From Stictocephala bisonia (lineage: Eukaryota; Arthropoda; Insecta; Hemiptera; Membracidae), in the NCBI GenBank assembly GCA_035578905.1, contig JAQJVL010002631.1, positions 24,711 to 88,710 on the forward strand: a DNA stretch of 64,000 nucleotides. The letters run 5' to 3'. The stretch's first letter is position 1; every line of letters begins with the position of its first letter. The notes beneath the pieces are model-generated. The model saw only the letters and a program-made list of their open reading frames with translations, was not told the origin of the DNA and searched no databases. A program made the position numbers and the translations under genes. Shown one piece after another: positions 57,223 through 64,000 of the stretch.

Positions 57223-60200
57223 TTATTTTAGTTTTGGTTTTTTAGTTGAGTAATTATGGTCATGTTCAAAAGCTCGTTTTTTACTAATTAAATGGTGTCC
57301 GTATGCTAAAGTGTCGATTCCATTTTCCAAGATGAAACGTTTGTCGGCAAAGGGGGAAAGTGTTAATTTTGAAATATTTTGTGTGTAATTTTATGTTTTT
57401 CACTACGAATGTTTAAAAGCACGTGTAGTTTTAAATGAATGGTTAAGCAAACATTCTTTGTACATTTGGTGTTTTAATTGTTTTTTATAGCGACTCGGGG
57501 GACACCCTTTTGCTACCTTCTCTTCTCTAAATCATAATTTAAAACGGAGTAACATTTTGCTCTCAAGCCAATAATTTTTTAGCAGGTTTTGAATTTAGTC
57601 GTCTTTAAATTTTCTAACACTTTTTTGTTTTCAGTACTATAGCAAGGATGAGTAGGTGGGTGGTCTGAAGTTGTCAAAAAGATGTAACCTCGTTTTTCAT
57701 GTCTGCATAGACATCAGGGAGTATAAACATATGTAAAATAAAGAATCTGTATCAGTACATGCAAAGTTTTATGTTGTTCTCCGTACTTTTGCAAACTGCC
57801 CAATATTTATTTATTTATTTATTGCTTTTACGACCCTATTGAGATCACTTTAGTTCAAAACTTGTAGTCGTCCTTAGCTGTTTCATTTGTTTGGCTGTCC
57901 TCTTCTTTCTTTTTAGCCCATATTTTTTTTTAGCCGTTCCGATCTTCGTCTTCTTTCCCTCCCTCTGAATACACCACATTTCGTCTTGGTCTTGGTTTGT
58001 GCGTGAGTGTTATTGTGTTTGTTTTTACCCATTCGCTGTATTTCCTGTGATTTTGTTACGAGATCCTCCTTCAAGATTCCTAGTTCTTCCATGTCCCTTC
58101 TGCACTTCTCTCAACCCAGTTTGACTTGATTTTTTTATTCCAGTAAAAGTCGATCAGTCGTTTAGCTACGTCCTAGTGTCTTCCGTTTCTCAATATGTGT
58201 CCAGGAATGATATCCTTTTCGCTCTGAAGAAATTCTGTTAGTGGAGTGATTGTTTTATAGACGGTTTCGTTTGGGATTATTCTCCCATTGACCTTCCCAC
58301 TAGGTTCTTCTTGTTTATACACTTTCTTATTATCCCTCTTTCTAATTTTTCTATTGTTTCTATCTCTCCTATTTTGTAAGGTCGGAGATTGTCTCGCATG
58401 CGTATTGTATTTCCGGGAGAATCACGCTTTGGTAATGTCTGATTTTGGTTTTCTGTTGATAAGCATCTCTTATTGTATATGTTTGAGTTGTGAATAGAGA
58501 CTTCTTCCAGTTTGTCAGTTCTTTCTTTCCAGTTGATTTTCTCGTTATTGTTGTGTGTTATTGTTTCCCCCAGATACTTGAATTTTTTCACCAGTTCTAC
58601 TTTAGTGTTAAAAATTGATATGTGATCAACAGCAGAGAGGATCCCTGACCATGATTTTGGTCTTTTTGAACGAGATTTTTAGTCCAATTTTCCCAGCTAT
58701 CTCTCTAGTGTCTCAATTTGCGTTCTTGCCTCTTTTTTGCTGTTTGCTAATAAAGCCAAGTCGTCCGCAAAAACCTAAACAGTTCACTTTAATTTTCGTT
58801 CCTACTTTTATTAGTTCTGGGTTAATCTTCCTCCATTCATCTCATCAGATATTTCCAGTGCGCAGTTAAATAGAATTGGCGACAACCCGTCCCCCCTGTC
58901 TTAATCCTTTTTTAATTTCGAACGCGTCTGAGGATTGCTCAGTCTGAATTTGACTTTAGATGTTGTGTTCCTCCAGTGTAAGCCCAATCATTTTGATCAG
59001 TTTGGGGTGTAAGCCTAAATTTCTCAGGTATCTTCTTCAAAGATTCTCTATGTATGCTGTCGTAGGCTTTTTGGAAATCGATGAAAAGAGATCACTAGTT
59101 GTTTGTTTCTCGACTGTAGTAGTCGAATGATTAGCTTTAGGTTTAATATTTGTTCTGGGCACGCTTCTACCCGGTCTAAATCCAGCCTGATATTCTCCCA
59201 GTTTCTTTTTCTAGTTGGTCTCTGACCCTGTTATAAATTATTTTGGAGAGAATCTTGTACGTACAGTCCAGTAGGGAGATCCCTCTATAATTGCCTGGGT
59301 CGTCTTACTCCCTTTTTTGTGGATGGGACATATTATTGCTGTTGTCAGCATCTTGTCGGTAATTTCTCCCTTCTTTCCAACTGCCCAATAATTATAATGG
59401 AAATTGGTACATTATTAATTTTGAAATTTTCCAATACAGTAATCCAACAATAAAGGGTCTGTTTAAAAAGATTGTTTGTTTTTTCAAAGCTAGCCCCACA
59501 ATATCTTTATTGTATGCAAAAAATGTTTTAAGTCTGGGATTAGCTGTTCATTTAACCGACTGCTTTTCATTAGTTACCAGTTTAAAAACCATCCTAGATC
59601 TTACATTTTCCTAACTCTTTCCATATTATGTCGCATTATTCACTAGTTTGAAAAATCTTTTTCAACATAGTTTTTAGCTTCTTTCCTTTTTTCGGTATTA
59701 AAGTTAATAAATGGGGCTAACCAGGCAGACTGTTTAAAGCTTAGAGCTCTGTGGACTTTCGTCAGTACAAGTTCCAAATGTAAGTAAAGTTTTAGAGTCC
59801 TGTAGTGTACAACATATTTTGATTTGTCATACAGTGTGGTTAGTAACTTTTCGGTTTTGGGGGGGTTTGTAGTCGAGTTCATGAAATAAGTCTTTACAGT
59901 ATGAAAAGCATGTCGTCTGTAACTATTTTTCTTTCGGGGCCTAGTGAAAAGTCAGAATGTAAATCGTGTAGTTGATCAGTGTAATGCAGGTCCACTTCTA
60001 AAATGTAACCTATGTCAGAGTCGTCGGGTAATTTTGTAAAGTCAATGTCTTGAGGGTCCATCCACTTAAAGTTAGACTCTGGGAGTTTATCAGACATACT
60101 GGTCCCGTATAAATTGTTAGAATCGAGATAAAGTAAGTAGTTAGTCGGTTTTGTGTTGTCAAAGTCAGGAAGGTAAGGGTTGTTGGCCTGGGCGTGCCGG

Positions 60201-62265
60201 TTGGGTATTACGGAGACACCGCCCTGGATACCAGACTCGACAAAGAGGTGTTTGTCTATGTCAGTGAGTAGTTCATAACGTATGTCTGTCATTTTTAGCA
60301 TGGAATTTCATGCAAGTCCAGGGGTAGAGTAGACGTTACATGGGTCAATACCGTAGTAAGTTATACTGGTCCTCCTAAAATTTTCAAACACGTCTGCCAG
60401 TAATAATATGTCTGTGAGTAAGTATAGGTCGTGGGTATCGTTTCATTGAAGTCATATTCAACGTTGTCCACACAGTCTGTGCATGGGTATAGTCGTCGTA
60501 TATATGTGTTTGAGTCAAGTCGTTGTAGAACGCCTCCTTGGGAGGAAGTTAAGTATCGTTAATTTAGTTACGTCCTGTCATTTAGGTATATGGAAAGACG
60601 CTTTTGCGTAAAAGTAAGTCTGTGTTGGTCATACACTGCCCTAAAATTTTGAATTTGGAAGCTCCGTCAGTAAATAAGTTGGATACGAGTGTATCCAAAG
60701 AAGCGTTTAAGAATTGTAGCGAGTCGAAAAATCGTAGTGACTCGAGGGTGACTGAAATGTACCGCTCACTGGTTGTAGCGATACATGACAGTTTTTCTTT
60801 TTTGAATTTGCCAAATCCCTGTATCAAATGGTGGCAATCGTATCCTCGCAAGTTGTGAAAAATAATGGAATGTGATCGGGAACTTTATAATTTAGATTGC
60901 AAGAATTGTGGGCAGGTACCAAGAACTGTCCCGTTAAATGATTATGGTTGGCCACTTTTTCTCCTTCCAAAGGTTTTTGACAAGGTGACAGGGTGGTAGC
61001 ATTTTTGAAAACAATTTTGTCTTGTGGAGATATATTAATCGGAATGTTTTTATGAATAATTGGTAAGAGCTCTTTAGACTCCTCAATCAAACAATTAGAA
61101 AAGTATCAACAACATCGGGGCTGCTATAGACTTTGGGTTGTTTTACTGGTTTGCCATCACTGTTAATGATTACATAGCAAAAGCCAGAAGGGTTATGATG
61201 GGCAGTGTTTGTTGTTGTGTGAAGTAGTAGGGTCGTTAATTGTAGTAGGGATAGGTACGACAAAGGACTCAAAGTCACAGTATATGGTGAAGGGGACTTT
61301 ATGAGTTAGAGTGTAGTTTTTAAAGGACATGTATTTTTCGTCATCAGTCGGTAGTCTAGTCTTTTGTGCACCGTGTGGCGAACACAAAGGTAAGTGGTTA
61401 GTAAGTAATTCTTGGCTAGAAAATCTGTGTAGGCAGTAGTCACAGTAGAACATTGCACCATTGTGTTTAGTCAAGTAAGATAGCAGTCGGGACATGTTTG
61501 TAATTAAACAGTAGTGGGAGGGTAGTGTCAGTAGTCAAAAGTAACAGGTTTACATGGTTAACTCTAAAATTTTTCTTTTGTTATTCTTAGTGGGTAAACT
61601 TCGTCTTTTTCAATCCAAAGACATTGACTGACAAAGTGGGATTTAATTTTTCAAATTTATCTTAATCGGTAATTTTGACAGGATAGCTAATACCCAGACA
61701 TATTTAATTTATTTTCAAGTTTTTTGTAATACCTTACTCGTCTATATCGGTCAGGGTAGAAATGGGCAAGTACAGAGTACAGGAAACATTTATTATCGTT
61801 ATTTTTAAAATTTACAATTCCCTGTTTGGAGTTTGAGATTTTTTTTCGGGAGTGGGTATGTAAGAAGAAGCGTACAAAGGTTGATATTTAACAATGAAAG
61901 ATCTAGGCGTGAAACATTTTCAACTACCAACCCACTACCTTGACTACCCATTTAGCCACGCTTTCTAAAATTTTGTCGGTAGCTTCAGAGTATTGTACAT
62001 CTAAAGAATCGGAAGGTAACAAAGGACGGGTTTTGCCGTGAAAGCAAGGAGTAGTGGTAATTTCTTCGTTATTTATAGTTTTAGTGAATTTAATTTGGGT
62101 CGTAATGTACATTTGACTCCCCCAAGCCTGTTTTAGGTGTTATTTATTTCAGACATAATTTTGTTTTTATGTTCAGTCAGAACGGTAAGGAGGTCAGTTT
62201 CCTGTAGTATCAAACCGACGGGGAAATGGTGGCGAGGTTATCGTTATATGGAAAAGGGATTCCAT
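57223..62265 (-). pseudogene. Family-B DNA polymerase, right-arm copy (broken and interrupted)
   Basis: Inverted counterpart of the left-arm polymerase. ATG at 62265, end TAA at 57225-57223. Readable blocks run outside-in: the N-terminal module (62112-61680, broken), finger and exonuclease I (61495-61193), the HNH-like insert (about 61000-60880), exonuclease II/III (60860-60582), polymerase A (YLLYLDSNNLYG, about 60115), NNAT at about 59635, then a 1.6-kb non-LTR insertion at 57806-59378 that cuts the gene between motifs B and C, then the C-terminal block. It lacks the TAA at 35217 and the 20-nt insertion of the left copy. It shares the stop after FPYT, the frameshift after DDMLFIL and the T-deletion before NNAT. 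It has its own shifts, for example in the cysteine pair of the HNH-like insert and at TDTDS. Not functional. Confidence 0.9.
57806..59378 (-). mobile_element. 5'-truncated non-LTR retrotransposon with 12-bp target duplication
   Basis: Inserted into the right polymerase copy. AACTGCCCAATA flanks both sides (57794-57805 and 59379-59390). The 3' end faces low coordinates with an (AAAT)n tail, so the element reads on the minus strand. Translated fragments are reverse-transcriptase-like: CPIHKKG, GEYQAGFRPGRS, KKGLRQGDGLSPILFN, LALLANSKKEA, then KKFKYLGETITHNNN and RTDKLEE. Several stops and shifts, including the missing catalytic-box region, mean it is inactive. The RQGD-SP-LFN and KYLGE spelling fits the endonuclease-reverse-transcriptase lineages common in insects; I do not assign a clade. 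Confidence 0.9.
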
Positions 62266-62878
62266 CTTTGGTAATATTGAAACACATTCAAAATACTGCA
62301 CAAAGACAAAGGTTAAAATATCGATATGTATACGGAACTTACTCTCGGTATATCACTTTCGAAATACCGTACAGAGAACGGCGTCCAGAATATAATAAAG
62401 TTAAAGTATTTCATGATGATAATACTTGTATTTAATATCGATTGCAAAGTAGGAGCAAAGTGAGGACACGTTGATCAGTACGTGCGCAAGAGCAGAAGTG
62501 AGACAGATTGAGTTTGTTGTTTGGTTAAGTAGGGAGGGCAACCAATCAGAACGTAGCATTTGGATGCGCATGCGCGCCAGACCAGTAGCCGACGGTGAAG
62601 AGCGTACGAAGGTAGCCGACAGTTGCCAGAAGGACACGAAAGCATTTTATATAGTTCATATATAAAAGGCTGCCATCTTAAAAAAAAGTAAATTTTATAT
62701 AGTATAACGAGGGAATTCAGGCAAATTTGAGAAGGGGAATTACCACCAGGGACTTTCCCTTCCGAAGGCGCCATGTTTTCCCAAAGGATGCGCTTAGTTA
62801 AAAGTTTTGCCACCAGGTGCGCTTGTGACATTTGTTATAGTGTATATATGAAATAATCCACAGAGTAGCAAGTCCCCT
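62266..62878 (-). promoter_or_regulatory. Right terminal region of the outer element (single promoter-like unit)
   Basis: Inverted match to 33822-34424: GCGCATGCGC at about 62566, CCAATCAGAACG box at about 62540, GTACGAAGGTAGCCGACAGT, AGTATAACGAGGGAATT and CGAAGGCGCCATGTTTT. Homology stops abruptly at 62878 inside the unit (after AGCAAGTCCCCTGC), whereas the left end continues for another 0.77 kb, so the right end is truncated. Confidence 0.8.
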
Positions 62879-64000
62879 GCACATAAATATAATAATAAAA
62901 ACAGATTATGATTTTTTTCCCTAAATAAGTTAACATAACCTTAATTAAATGTTAACGTTAGGTGACATAGAACTTTTAGTGAAATTAATTGTGACGATGT
63001 AGAAATGTGTATAGGTAAAAGAGCTGGCAGAAATATGAGCACCAACTTGTATATGGCATATTATACCGAGCGATTGAACTAATATATAAATATATTAAAA
63101 AAGAAGCGCTTTAGACTAGTTTTTCTTGTACGTGAAAGCACCGTTTAGATTTTCAAACTAACAATTAGATAAAAGATAATATTTAACTTATCTTATGTAA
63201 TTTAACAAAAGTTGGGCAGTTATTAAAGAAAACTGTATTTACCAGTCCTAGGGAAAGCTTAAAATATCTAATTAGGTTAAAAAGGTGCGCTGAATGATAA
63301 TTCTGGAAATCAAGTGAAAAAAGGAATTTATGAACCCAACCTGACCTCGAAAAGTAAAAATTTATTCACTGTCACATAGATTTACCAAATATGTTGGTTT
63401 TCTTTACATTCATGCAAATATCAAACATTTATTGTGTTTTTGGTGTCATGTTAAAACCTAAACCATTGTTACCGATTAGTTTCACAAGATTATAAAATTT
63501 TACATTAGCTTGCCTTTAAAATAAAAATGCAATTTCTTTCTTCAACATGCTAAAAATGATGTCGAAAAATGATGTCCCAAATAAATTTGGAACCTAAATT
63601 ATAATTATTACAAAACGAATTTGTACAAGAATTATTTGATCTCGAGTAACAAAGAGTTAATATACTGAACAACAAAACTTCTGAAAAACGTGTTCTGGCA
63701 ACGTCTTGACTTTGGCAATCAGGGCTTTGGCACACAACTATCTAGTTACAACTTTGATGGATTCGCTCATTAGTTTGGGAAAACTGAAGTGGCAAGTGGC
63801 TCCTGTTGGTATTGAACGACGATCATCTAGTAGCGGAATTCATCAGATGGGTATAATTGTTTGGCAATATCCCAGTTCCTTTGATAATACCAAAGGAAGA
63901 GAAGCCTCAAGGGGACTAAAATCACAATCCGTGACGACCTAACACCTGTAAGGGCGTCCTGAGGTTCTCGGCAGCAGCTTTGGGCAAAGAAAGGGGTTAG
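62879..64000. other. Unassigned region at the right edge
   Basis: AT-rich to about 63690, no gene or repeat recognised. From about 63700 to the end the composition becomes more balanced and a 78-codon frame is open on the plus strand (63706-63942), with no similarity I can name. It may be the start of another element or gene beyond the window. Confidence 0.4.

Larger units (their letters stand above)
33053..62878. mobile_element. Outer giant palindromic element carrying DNA polymerase B in both arms
   Basis: After removing the inner element (38285-50736) and the non-LTR insertion (57806-59378), the sequence is one large inverted repeat. The left arm is about 33822-38284 plus 50743-53695; the right arm is 53812-62878. 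Each is about 7.5 kb, around an asymmetric centre of 116 nt (53696-53811). Each arm holds, from outside in, a promoter-like terminal region, a family-B polymerase pseudogene, a spacer, a satellite-like stretch and a core hairpin. The left end extends further (33053-33821) with extra tandem terminal units; the right end stops at 62878 and looks truncated, so no target duplication could be found. No integrase, capsid, packaging ATPase or protease gene is visible. Polinton-like ends are inferred from the inner relative. Arm differences argue against an assembly artefact. Confidence 0.88.

Noticed and set aside
33053..62878. Possibility that the giant palindrome is an assembly or adapter-read artefact
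   Set aside because: The arms differ by substitutions, a 1.6-kb retroelement, a 12.45-kb insertion with target duplication, a 20-nt insertion and array changes, which a folded read would not show.
63706..63942. 78-codon plus-strand frame at the right edge
   Set aside because: Composition is ordinary, but no recognisable domain, splice context or partner; not enough to call a gene.

Overview
This is an AT-rich, intron-containing animal genome segment that looks like an insect, possibly a hemipteran. The insect call rests on a multi-exon gustatory-receptor gene and on the mix of transposons: Tc1/mariner-type DD82E, Helitron, Ty3/gypsy, non-LTR and PolB-encoding elements. The species cannot be named from sequence alone. 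Only one host gene is supported; almost everything else recognisable is mobile DNA. Layout: 1-400 is a broken DNA polymerase B fragment. 901-3981 is a complete Tc1/mariner-type transposon with ~290-bp inverted repeats, TA target duplication and an uninterrupted DD82E (Sailor-type) transposase. 4.07-4.52 kb is a tandem repeat and 5051-5175 a 59-bp-arm hairpin. 5.2-11.8 kb is AT-rich non-coding DNA with degraded repeats. About 11.95-18.65 kb is an autonomous-type Helitron: TATA/Inr promoter, cysteine-protease-like gene, AT-hook/repeat N-terminus, HUH Rep and helicase. It is damaged by two frameshifts and one stop, and is followed by six copies of a 64-bp repeat. 19349-24344 (minus) is a four-exon gustatory receptor, reconstructed here from splice sites. 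24.6-33 kb holds a non-LTR tail, a dead gypsy reverse transcriptase, a foldback repeat with hammerhead-like motifs, and otherwise unrecognised AT-rich DNA. 33.05-62.88 kb is the highlight: a nested pair of giant palindromic elements. The outer element is a near-complete inverted repeat (~7.5-kb arms once later insertions are removed) with one family-B DNA polymerase pseudogene in each arm and an asymmetric centre of about 115 nt. Its left arm is split by a second palindromic element of 12,452 bp (38285-50736) that lacks the polymerase. The second element has termini starting 5'-AGTAGGG and a perfect 6-bp target duplication (TATACA), and the unoccupied target survives in the mirror arm of the host element. 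The two elements share terminal promoter-like repeats, core sequence and the same central hairpin. The palindrome therefore looks like the normal form of this family, not an accident. The 6-bp duplication, 5'-AG ends and PolB recall Polintons/Mavericks, but I see no integrase, capsid or protease gene. 62.88-64 kb is unassigned.
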